Source: Thermoanaerobacterales bacterium (GTDB lineage Bacteria; Actinomycetota; Acidimicrobiia; Acidimicrobiales; JACDCH01). Taken from it: a stretch of 36,282 nucleotides of DNA. The notes under the pieces were generated by a model, which made no database searches, had not been told where the DNA came from, and saw nothing but the letters and a program-made list of their open reading frames with translations. Made by a program: the position numbers and the translations under genes. Where the stretch lies: assembly GCA_017577565.1 (NCBI GenBank), contig PKRH01000017.1:1-36282 (forward strand). Direction: 5' to 3'. Shown here one piece after another: positions 29,982-36,282 of this stretch (its first letter is position 1; every line of letters begins with the position of its first letter).

Positions 29982-31343
29982 TCACTCCGCCGCGTCGGCG
30001 AGAGCCTCGGCCAGCGACGGGTGGACCAGCAGGCTCTCGACGATGTCGTTGACCCGCAGCCCGTTGGTCACGGCGACGGCCAGCACCGAGATCAGCTCGG
30101 CCGCCTGGTGCCCCACGATCGACCCGCCGAGCACGACGCCGGTGGCCGGGTCGGACAGGATCTTGACGAACCCCTGCGTCTCGTTGTTGATGAGCGCCTT
30201 GGCCGAGGCCGTGAACGGCACCTTCGTCACCCGCAGCTTGCGGCCCTCGGCGAAGGCGTCGGCCTCGGCCAGGCCGACGTCCGCGATCTCGGGCTCGGTG
30301 AAGATCGCCGAGGCCGCCTTGTCGTAGTCGAGGTGGCGGTGCACCCGGGTGTGCAGGCCCATGACGTGCTCGGCGATCTTGCGGCCCTGCATCGACGCCA
30401 CCGAGGACAGCGGGAGCTTCCCCGACACGTCGCCGGCCGCGTAGATGTGCGGGACGTTGGTGACGCAGTGGTGGTTGATCGGGATGTAGCCCCGCTCGTC
30501 GACCTCGACCCCCGCGGCGTCCAGTCCCAGCCCGTCGCTGTTGGGGATCGACCCGATGGCCAGCAGGGCGTGGGTGCCGCGGGCCACCCGCCCGTCCGAG
30601 CAGCGCACGGCGACGCCGTCGTCGGTGACGTCGATGCCCTCGGCCCGGGCGCCCTTGAGCAGCTCGACGCCCCGGCGCAGCAGCTCGCTCTCGAGCGCCG
30701 CCGCCACCTCGGGGTCCTTCTGGGGCAGCACCTGCTGGCGGCTGACGATGAGCGTCACCTTGCTGCCCAGCGACGAGAACATGTGGACGAACTCGACGCC
30801 GGTGACCCCGGAGCCGATGACGACGAGGTGCTCCGGCAGCTCGCGGGGCGGGTAGGCGTCGCGGGTGGTGAGGACCCGCTCGCCGTCGGGCGTCGCCCAG
30901 TCGGGGATGCGGGGCCGGCTGCCGGTGGCGATGAGGATGGCGTCGGCCTCGACCTCGCGCACGCCCTCGGGGGTCTCGACCACGATCTCGTGCGGCCCCT
31001 TCAGCCGCCCGGTGCCGTGGATGATGCGGACGTTCTGGCTCCGCAGCAGGTCGACGATGTTGTGCTCGAGCTTGGCCTCGATGCTCTTGATGCGGTTGCG
31101 CAGGCCCTCGAGGTCGAGCTGCGGGGGCGCCACCGACAGGCCCATGCCGGCGCCGGCCCGCACGTCGCCCATGGCGGCGGCCGTGGCGATCATCGCCTTG
31201 GAGGGGATGCAGTCCCACAGGTGGGCCGCCCCGCCGACGATGTCACGCTCGATCATCGTGACCTCGGCCCCCAGCCGGGCGGCGGTCGTGGCGGCGGTGT
31301 TGCCGGCGGGACCGCCACCGAGGATGACGAAGCGGAGGGGCAT
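29982..31343 (-). CDS. lpdA: LpdA-like NAD(P)H quinone reductase / soluble flavoprotein
   Basis: This 453-residue FAD protein belongs to the pyridine nucleotide-disulfide oxidoreductase superfamily. It has the FAD motif ILGGGPAGNTAA, the second nucleotide motif VIGSGVTGVEFVHMF and HIYAAGDVSGKLPL. The redox-active CxxxxC is absent: Ala40 replaces the first Cys and only Cys45 remains, in GGAAHLWDCIPSK. This is the state of mycobacterial LpdA (Rv3303c), a quinone reductase, rather than true lipoamide dehydrogenase. The C-terminal HPSLAEAL also departs from the HPTxSE of the disulfide enzymes. The ATG at 31343 is placed by TACCCT ending 6 bases upstream and by the FAD motif starting at residue 7. 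Soluble transhydrogenase is the main alternative. Confidence 0.85.
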   Translation of the reverse strand: MPLRFVILGGGPAGNTAATTAARLGAEVTMIERDIVGGAAHLWDCIPSKAMIATAAAMGDVRAGAGMGLSVAPPQLDLEGLRNRIKSIEAKLEHNIVDLLRSQNVRIIHGTGRLKGPHEIVVETPEGVREVEADAILIATGSRPRIPDWATPDGERVLTTRDAYPPRELPEHLVVIGSGVTGVEFVHMFSSLGSKVTLIVSRQQVLPQKDPEVAAALESELLRRGVELLKGARAEGIDVTDDGVAVRCSDGRVARGTHALLAIGSIPNSDGLGLDAAGVEVDERGYIPINHHCVTNVPHIYAAGDVSGKLPLSSVASMQGRKIAEHVMGLHTRVHRHLDYDKAASAIFTEPEIADVGLAEADAFAEGRKLRVTKVPFTASAKALINNETQGFVKILSDPATGVVLGGSIVGHQAAELISVLAVAVTNGLRVNDIVESLLVHPSLAEALADAAE

Positions 31344-31349
31344 GGCCCC

Positions 31350-31355
31350 AGGGTA
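31350..31355 (-). promoter_or_regulatory. -10 box for the lpdA-like gene (leaderless type)
   Basis: TACCCT on the minus strand ends 6 bases before the ATG at 31343. Confidence 0.4.
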
Positions 31356-31429
31356 CCGGCCGCCCTCGCGCCGACGGCAGTGGTGGGGGTCGCACCCGCC
31401 CGACCCGGCCGCGGCCGACCCGCCGGCGG

Positions 31430-32212
31430 TCAGGTGTCGCCGCGGGCGAGGCGGACCAGGCGGTGGTCGGGGGTGAACAGGTGCCGGGTCAGCCCGAGGC
31501 CGATGATGACGACGTTGGTGGCGACGGCCCCGAGGATCAGGTACATGATCGCCGCCTGCACGAGCACGGCCTCGACCGGGTCGGCGCCGGCGAGGATGAG
31601 GCCGGTCATGGCGCCGGGCAGGAAGACGAGCCCGACCGCCTTGGTGTTCTCGATCTGCGAGGTCAGCGCCGTCCGCAGCGCCGACCGGACGAACGGCTTC
31701 GACGCCTGCTGCCAGGGCTGGCCCAGCGCCAGGCGGGCCTCGACCTCGGGGCGCCGCTCGGCCAGCTCGGCGAGGATGCGGCGCGAGGCGACGACGATGC
31801 TGCCGATCGAGTTGCCGATCATCATGCCGGCGATCGGCACGACGGCCCGGCCCACCATCGGGTAGATCCCGAGGCCGAAGACGACGAAGAGGCTGATCGC
31901 GGCCGACGCGCTGGTGGCGGCGAGGGTCAGCAGCGCGATGCCGGGGACCTCCGGCGCCCGCCGCCGCGCCGTGAGCGCGGCCACGCCCACCATCACCACC
32001 ACCCAGGCCCAGGCCCAGGCGATCGGGGTGTCCTCGTCGATGACGAAGACGAGGACGTAGCCGGTGGCCAGGAGCTGGACGAGGGCCCGGCCGGTGGCCC
32101 ACAGCATCTCGCGCTCGAGCCGCAGCCCCTGCCAGAGCGACAGCCCGACGGCGACGCCCACGAGGATCAGCGACAGCCCGAGCCCGACCCAGCCGATCGA
32201 GGCGTCATCCAC
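31430..32212 (-). CDS. fetB: FetB-type ABC transporter permease
   Basis: This membrane permease of about 260 residues belongs to the UPF0014/FetB family, known in E. coli as the iron exporter partner of FetA. It has about seven helices. The family's conserved central region MVGRAVVPIAGMMIGNSIGS is seen, as are SRRILAEL, a cytoplasmic loop with Leu/Glu/Arg-rich helix (RRPEVEARLALGQP), IENTKAVGLVFLPGAMTGLI and the GADPVEAVLVQ segment. The GTG at 32212 is chosen because GGGAGG lies 9 bases upstream; an in-frame GTG at 32221 would sit 2 bases from that site. The 3' end of fetA overlaps by 8 bases, so the subunits are coupled. The transported ion is not shown by the sequence. Confidence 0.9.
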   Translation of the reverse strand: MDDASIGWVGLGLSLILVGVAVGLSLWQGLRLEREMLWATGRALVQLLATGYVLVFVIDEDTPIAWAWAWVVVMVGVAALTARRRAPEVPGIALLTLAATSASAAISLFVVFGLGIYPMVGRAVVPIAGMMIGNSIGSIVVASRRILAELAERRPEVEARLALGQPWQQASKPFVRSALRTALTSQIENTKAVGLVFLPGAMTGLILAGADPVEAVLVQAAIMYLILGAVATNVVIIGLGLTRHLFTPDHRLVRLARGDT

Positions 32213-33005
32213 CGGCCTCACCTCCCTCGCCGCCGCGGCCCGGCGTCCCGGCCTCGCCCTCGCCGGAGCCGGCCGCGTCGGCGGTCCCGGCGGGCGCGTC
32301 GCCGGCGGCGCCGTTGCCCCCGGACCACTCGCCGGCCAGGTAGCGGGCCCGCTGCTCGGGGGTGGCGACGCGGCCGCCGACCAGCACGACGACCTCGTCG
32401 GCCAGCCGCTGGGCCTGCTCGAGGTCGTGGGTGACCCACACCATGGGGCGCCCGCGGCGGGCGATGCGCTGCGCGGTGCGCTCGAGCCCCCGCCGGGCCT
32501 CGGGGTCGAGCGCCGAGGTGGGCTCGTCCATGAGCAGCACCTCGGGCCGGGTGAGCAGCGTGCGGGCCAGGCACATGCGCTGGGCCTCGCCGCCGGAGAG
32601 CTCGTCGGCGTCGCGGTCGAGGAACTCGGGGTCGAGCCGGGCCGCCCGCAGCACGCGCGCCATCTCGTCCTCGGTGGCCCCCGGCTCGGCCACGAGCAGG
32701 TTCTCGCGCACCGTGCCGGGGAACGGCGTCGGGCGCTGGAACACCATGCCGACCCGCCGGCGCAGCTCGAGCGGGTCGATCTCCTGGACCGGGCGGCCCC
32801 GGAACCGCACCTCGCCCGCGGTCGGCACCTCGAGCCGGTTGAGCAGGCGCAGGAGCATCGACTTGCCGGCGCCGGACGGCCCGAGCAGCACGGTGATGCC
32901 CCGCGCCGGGATCTCGAGGTCGATGCCGTCGAGGATCGTCGTGCCGTCGATGACGAGCGACACGCCGTCCAGCTCGAACAGCGGGGCGTCCGTGGGGTCG
33001 CTCAC
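32205..33005 (-). CDS. fetA: FetA-type ABC transporter ATP-binding subunit
   Basis: This 266-residue ATPase drives the FetB permease. It has Walker A GPSGAGKS (residues 42-49), a Q-loop in GMVFQRPTPF, the ABC signature LSGGEAQRMCLAR, Walker B EVLLMDEPTSALDPEA and the switch His in VWVTHDLEQA. The last 40 residues are Gly/Ala/Glu-rich with no predicted fold, an extension beyond the usual 225-residue FetA. The GTG start is 27 bases after the preceding GT2 gene stop. It precedes and overlaps fetB. The iron-export role is inferred from the family. Confidence 0.9.
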   Translation of the reverse strand: MSDPTDAPLFELDGVSLVIDGTTILDGIDLEIPARGITVLLGPSGAGKSMLLRLLNRLEVPTAGEVRFRGRPVQEIDPLELRRRVGMVFQRPTPFPGTVRENLLVAEPGATEDEMARVLRAARLDPEFLDRDADELSGGEAQRMCLARTLLTRPEVLLMDEPTSALDPEARRGLERTAQRIARRGRPMVWVTHDLEQAQRLADEVVVLVGGRVATPEQRARYLAGEWSGGNGAAGDAPAGTADAAGSGEGEAGTPGRGGEGGEAGG

Positions 33006-33032
33006 CGCTCCCCCGCTCCCGGTCCCGGCGGC

Positions 33033-33857
33033 TCAGCCGGCACGGACGGCGTCACTGCCGGCGGTGGCGCCGTTCGGCGACACGGCCGCCCGGTCGACGG
33101 GCTCCGCCGCACCGCCGAGCGCCCGGGCCGTCCCGGTCGGGGACCGGCCCCGCAGCCGCTCGCCGATCGGCGAGTACTTGAGGATGCACCAGACGGCCCG
33201 TACGCCGTCGCGCCAGCCGATCTTCTTGCCCTCGGCGTAGGTGCGGCCCTTGTAGCTGATCCCGACCTCGTAGACCCGCCACCCGGCCCGGGCGACCTTG
33301 GCGGTGACCTCGGGCTCGAAGCCGAACCGGTCCTCCTCGATGTCGATCGACTGGATGACCTCCCGCCGGAAGACCTTGTAGCAGGTCTCCATGTCGGTGA
33401 GGTTCAGGTTGGTGAACATGTTCGACAGCGTGGTGAGGAACCGGTTGCCCACCGAGTGCCAGAAGTAGAGGACCCGGTGCGGGCGGGAGGAGATGAACCG
33501 GGACCCGTACACGACGTCCGCCACGCCCTCGACGAGCGGCCCGAGGAGGTCGCCGTACTCGGCGGGGTCGTACTCGAGGTCGGCGTCCTGGACCACGACG
33601 AAGTCGGCGGTCGCCTCGGCGAAGCCCCGCCGGAGCGCCGCGCCCTTGCCGCGGTTGCGGTCCTGCAGGAGGACCCGCACCTTGGGGTGGTCGATGCGGG
33701 CGAGCACCTCGCGGGTGCCGTCGGTCGACCCGTCGTCGACGACGATGACCTCGGCCGTCCACGGCGAGGCCACCACCCGCCGCACGACCGCCTCGACGGT
33801 GGCGACCTCGTTGAAGCACGGGACCACCACCGTCAGGCACGCTCGCGTCTCGCTCAC
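33033..33857 (-). CDS. GT2 glycosyltransferase, dolichol-phosphate-mannose synthase-like
   Basis: This 274-residue transferase is like polyprenyl-phosphate mannose/glucose synthases. The GT-A domain has VVVPCFNEVATVEAVVRRV, VDDGSTDGTREVL, DRNRGKGAALRRGF, and VQDADLEYDPAEYGDLL with the metal-binding DAD motif. YGSRFISSRPHRVLYFWHSVGNR, DMETCYKVFRREVI and GFEPEVTAKVARAG follow. The C-terminal YKGRTYAEGKKIGWRDG matches this branch. No C-terminal membrane helices are present, so it acts at the membrane face. It probably charges polyprenyl phosphate with a hexose for extracytoplasmic glycosyltransferases. The GTG start follows the sulfatase-like gene stop by 39 bases. The last 40 residues are low-complexity. 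Confidence 0.88.
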   Translation of the reverse strand: MSETRACLTVVVPCFNEVATVEAVVRRVVASPWTAEVIVVDDGSTDGTREVLARIDHPKVRVLLQDRNRGKGAALRRGFAEATADFVVVQDADLEYDPAEYGDLLGPLVEGVADVVYGSRFISSRPHRVLYFWHSVGNRFLTTLSNMFTNLNLTDMETCYKVFRREVIQSIDIEEDRFGFEPEVTAKVARAGWRVYEVGISYKGRTYAEGKKIGWRDGVRAVWCILKYSPIGERLRGRSPTGTARALGGAAEPVDRAAVSPNGATAGSDAVRAG

Positions 33858-33896
33858 CCTGCTGCCCTCCCCAACGGTCGCACGGGTCCCCGGATG

Positions 33897-36062
33897 TTAC
33901 GTGACCAGCGGGTGGAGCGTGACGGTGCCGCCCGCGCGCTCCACCTCGTAGGCCACCACCTCCCGGGCGCCGCCCTCGACCTCGGGGCCGAGCAGGCCGC
34001 TGAACGCCCAACCGTCGTCGGTCTCGACGTAGCCGCCCAGCGTGCCGGCGATGACCCCGTCGAGGGCCACGACCAGGTCGCCCGCAGGAGGCCGGTCGCC
34101 GTGGACGGTCCCGCGCATCAGCACGGGGACCGCCCCGCCGGCGGCCGCCGGGTCGGCGAGCGCCTCGCGGCCGTCGAAGGACCACGACAGCTCGCTCGCC
34201 GGACCCACCTCGTGGTCGGCGACCGCGGTGCCCACGAGGTCGCCGTGCTCACCGATCGCCGCGACGCTGTCCCAGCCGTCGCCGTCGGGCAGCACCCGGC
34301 GCCGCTCCCGCACCAGCTCGAGCAGGCTGTCGACGCCGGTCGTGACCTCGCGCTCGTAGCCGGGCTCGCTGCCGTCGAACAGGGAGTGGCCGTCCATCTC
34401 CCAGTCGGTCTCGATGTCGAGGAGGTCGACGAGCGAGGGCAGCACGTCGATGGTGGTGGCGGGATCGTCCCGCACCTCACCGGTCGTCTGGCCGGCCGCC
34501 TTGATGAACAGCGGGATGCGCAGGATGGTCTCCCGTGCCTCGGTGTTCCGGCTGCGGTCGAAGCGCGGCAGCACCTCGAGCCCGTGGTCGGAGACGACGA
34601 CGAGGGTGGTGCTGTCCCACGCGCCCTGCGCGTCGAGGTGATCCATCAGCTCGCCGATCATCTGGTCGACGGCACCGATCTGCAGCTCCTGCAGCCCGGC
34701 GACCTCCCGCTGGACGCGCTCGAGGCGGGGGTCGCCCTCCTCGGGGACCTGGGCCGGGACCCAGGTGTTCGTGCTGTGCAGCCCCCACGGCGTGAGCTGG
34801 TACGGGTGGTGCGGCAGGAGCACGTGGATCATCGTGATCGACGGGATCGGCCGGATGGCGGCGATCTCACGGCGCAGCGCGGCGGCCTGGCCGACGCGCC
34901 CGGCGTCGTGACGGGGCACCTCGTCCATGCGCGCCATCGGATCGGGCCGGCCCGAGGAGGTCGTCGGCCACGACTCGTCGCTCGCAGGCAGGGAGGCACC
35001 CCCGTCACCACCGCCGACGCCCCCACCGAAGTTGCCCCACCCCTGGTCGATCGGGGGCAGCCCCTCCCGCAGCGCCTCCGGCAGCACCCGGTGCCGGTAG
35101 ACCACCCAGGCGTCCGACAGCGCCTGCCGCAGGGGCTGGCTCGGCTCGGCCCCGCACCGCTCCACGGGGCACAGGTGCGTCACCGGCTCGTAGGCCCGCA
35201 CCGGGTACCGGTCGCCGAAGAGCGTGAACAGGTTGCGGGGGTGGTCGCGGAGGACGGGGAGGGAGTCGGCGTCCACGTGGCGGCCGGTGAGGATCGAGGG
35301 CACCGACACGTAGGTGCTCGAGGACTCGGCCGACGCGTTGCGGAACCAGGTCGTGCGCTCGGCCAGGGCGGCGAGGTTGGGGTACCGCTCCTCGTTGATC
35401 GTGCCGTCCTCGCGCAGGATCGCCACCAGGGGGAACTCGTCCAGCACGACGACCACGACCGGTCCCGGGAGGCCGGGGCCGGTCACCTCCCCCTGGGCGG
35501 CCACGAACCCGCCGCGCAGCAGCCCGTTGGTGGGGCTGGCGAAGACGAAGAGGCCGACGAAGACCAGGTTGCCGAGGGCGAGGTAGGCCAGGAACCGGCG
35601 CACGGTCTCGTAGCGGGCCTCGGCCAGGGCCACGCCGACCCCGACCACCAGCGCGAGCGCGAAGGCGGGGAGCGTCGCGTCCACGCCGAGGGTCTGACCC
35701 AGGACCAGGCCGAACAGGCCGGCCAGGACGGCGACGGCCACGGCGTGGGCCGCCCGGGACGCCCGGCGGCCCACCAGCGCGAACGGCGTCGACAGCGCGA
35801 CGGCGACCGCCCCCGGGACGAACGCCACGACCAGGGCGAACATGACGATCTGGCGGCGCCCGTAGTTGCCGGCGACGAAGAACGTCGGGTTGTTGCCGAA
35901 CAGGTCCAGCAGCGGCTGGGTGATGGCGACGCCGGCCAGGCCGATCAGCACCGCGGCGTCGACCGCGAGGGTGCGCCGGTCGGGCCGCGCCCGGCCGGGT
36001 CGGTCGGCGCGGGCAGGGCCCGGGTCGGTCGTCTCTGCCGTGGTCGTGCGGTCGTCCGCCAC
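33897..36062 (-). CDS. membrane-anchored sulfatase/phosphoethanolamine-phosphoglycerol transferase-like protein
   Basis: This 721-residue protein has about five membrane helices (roughly residues 33-53, 71-95, 107-125, 130-148, 158-177) and then a large external domain of the alkaline-phosphatase/sulfatase superfamily. The metal-binding Asp208 lies in VVVVLDEFP. The nucleophile region is SSSTYVSVPSILTGRH, and VLLPHHPYQLTPWG and VVSDHGLEVLPRF supply later metal ligands. The topology is that of LtaS-like and phosphoglycerol transferase enzymes that decorate surface polymers. The Thr/Ser nucleophile cannot be fixed by eye. The GTG at 36062 is preferred over longer frames because TAAGAC ends 7 bases upstream and the long N-terminal extension looks non-coding. 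Its likely job is transfer or removal of phospho- or sulfo-groups on the glycan; specificity is unknown. Confidence 0.82.
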   Translation of the reverse strand: MADDRTTTAETTDPGPARADRPGRARPDRRTLAVDAAVLIGLAGVAITQPLLDLFGNNPTFFVAGNYGRRQIVMFALVVAFVPGAVAVALSTPFALVGRRASRAAHAVAVAVLAGLFGLVLGQTLGVDATLPAFALALVVGVGVALAEARYETVRRFLAYLALGNLVFVGLFVFASPTNGLLRGGFVAAQGEVTGPGLPGPVVVVVLDEFPLVAILREDGTINEERYPNLAALAERTTWFRNASAESSSTYVSVPSILTGRHVDADSLPVLRDHPRNLFTLFGDRYPVRAYEPVTHLCPVERCGAEPSQPLRQALSDAWVVYRHRVLPEALREGLPPIDQGWGNFGGGVGGGDGGASLPASDESWPTTSSGRPDPMARMDEVPRHDAGRVGQAAALRREIAAIRPIPSITMIHVLLPHHPYQLTPWGLHSTNTWVPAQVPEEGDPRLERVQREVAGLQELQIGAVDQMIGELMDHLDAQGAWDSTTLVVVSDHGLEVLPRFDRSRNTEARETILRIPLFIKAAGQTTGEVRDDPATTIDVLPSLVDLLDIETDWEMDGHSLFDGSEPGYEREVTTGVDSLLELVRERRRVLPDGDGWDSVAAIGEHGDLVGTAVADHEVGPASELSWSFDGREALADPAAAGGAVPVLMRGTVHGDRPPAGDLVVALDGVIAGTLGGYVETDDGWAFSGLLGPEVEGGAREVVAYEVERAGGTVTLHPLVT

Positions 36063-36069
36063 CCCGCAT

Positions 36070-36149
36070 GTCTTAGCGCGGCGGCGCGTGGCGGGGCCGA
36101 ACCCCCGGGTGCCCTGGACTTCGTGGCCTCCCGTGGCGTTCCCTAGGCT
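36070..36149. promoter_or_regulatory. divergent -10 boxes for the sulfatase-like gene and methylmalonyl-CoA mutase
   Basis: TAAGAC on the minus strand (36075-36070) ends 7 bases before the GTG at 36062. TAGGCT on the plus strand (36144-36149) ends 7 bases before the GTG at 36157. Both fit the leaderless pattern. Confidence 0.45.
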
Positions 36150-36156
36150 GCGACAC

Positions 36157-36282
36157 GTGAGCGAGCCCTCCGAGAAGCCGACACTCGACGACTGGCGGGC
36201 CCTGGCGTCCAAGGAGCTGAAGGGGGCCGACCCCGACTCGCTGACCTGGCGGACGCCCGAGGGCATCGAGGTCAAGCCCCTC
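36157..36282 (+). CDS. mutA: methylmalonyl-CoA mutase, N-terminal fragment
   Basis: Only the first 42 codons are in the window, and the frame runs off the right edge. They read SEPSEKPTLDDWRALASKEL then KGADPDSLTWRTPEGIEVKP, the characteristic N-terminus of the catalytic subunit of B12-dependent methylmalonyl-CoA mutase, which interconverts methylmalonyl- and succinyl-CoA. The WRTPEGIxVKPL element is strongly conserved. The GTG start has TAGGCT ending 7 bases upstream. Together with the carboxylase alpha subunit at 26639 it suggests propionyl-CoA turnover. Confidence 0.85.
   Translation, partial: MSEPSEKPTLDDWRALASKELKGADPDSLTWRTPEGIEVKPL

Noticed and set aside
32064..36146. A 1360-codon open frame on the plus strand opposite fetAB, the GT2 gene and the sulfatase-like gene
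   Set aside because: It is antisense to four genes with clear domains, is rich in Arg/Pro/Gly/His and has no motif. In DNA of this GC content, stop-free antisense frames are expected.
1..36282. tRNA, rRNA, CRISPR arrays, transposase genes and phage genes
   Set aside because: I looked on both strands and in all intergenic gaps and saw none; the gaps are short and show only promoter boxes, ribosome sites and hairpins.

Overview
The window is about 36 kb of very GC-rich DNA with tightly packed genes, frequent GTG starts and 4-base stop/start overlaps. Coenzyme F420 genes, decaprenyl-phosphoryl-arabinose (DPA) genes, a LpdA-type flavoprotein and an acyl-CoA carboxylase alpha subunit with biotin carboxylase and biotin carrier domains point to Actinomycetota. 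The overall flavour suggests an uncultured or little-studied lineage such as Acidimicrobiia. That placement is an inference from gene content; no rRNA or tRNA gene is visible.

About two thirds of the window (1-22.4 kb, plus 33-36 kb) is a cell-surface glycan locus. From left to right it holds: a large membrane glycosyltransferase with an odd coiled-coil tail (13-1986); a small protein and a Thr-rich lipoprotein; a rightward operon of a GT4 glycosyltransferase, GDP-6-deoxy-mannose reductase (rmd), GDP-mannose 4,6-dehydratase (gmd) and the F420 genes cofD and cofE (2637-7378); a leftward operon of three GT4 glycosyltransferases, a His-rich membrane protein, a sugar nucleotidyltransferase and an epimerase homologue lacking its catalytic triad (13723-7419); GDP-L-fucose synthase; UDP-glucose dehydrogenase with UDP-xylose synthase; the dprE2-ubiA-dprE1 trio for DPA; and rmlD-rmlB for dTDP-L-rhamnose. 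Together these can supply GDP-rhamnose, GDP-fucose, UDP-glucuronate, UDP-xylose, dTDP-rhamnose and DPA to the glycosyltransferases.

From 22.5 to 28.4 kb lie metabolic genes: an acyl-CoA dehydrogenase, pabB and pabC (p-aminobenzoate for folate), and birA divergent from the carboxylase alpha subunit. Then comes a small accessory patch (28.4-29.45 kb): an AbiEi/DUF559-like gene broken by two one-base deletions, flanked by two copies of a palindromic repeat. After it come a MauE-like membrane protein, an LpdA-like flavoprotein, a FetA/FetB-type ABC exporter, a GT2 glycosyltransferase, a membrane sulfatase-superfamily protein, and the first 42 codons of methylmalonyl-CoA mutase.

A regulatory pattern runs through the window. 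Many first-in-operon genes have a TAnnnT-like -10 box ending 6-10 bases, most often 8, before the start codon and no Shine-Dalgarno sequence, as expected for leaderless mRNAs. Several genes with longer leaders or inside operons (gmd, cofE, ugd, dprE2, rmlB, fetB) instead have clear Shine-Dalgarno sequences. I see no CRISPR array, prophage, insertion sequence with a transposase, or clear new defence system. The most unusual items are the triad-less epimerase, the glycosyltransferase/coiled-coil fusion, the paired palindromes around the broken AbiEi-like gene, and the DPA trio.
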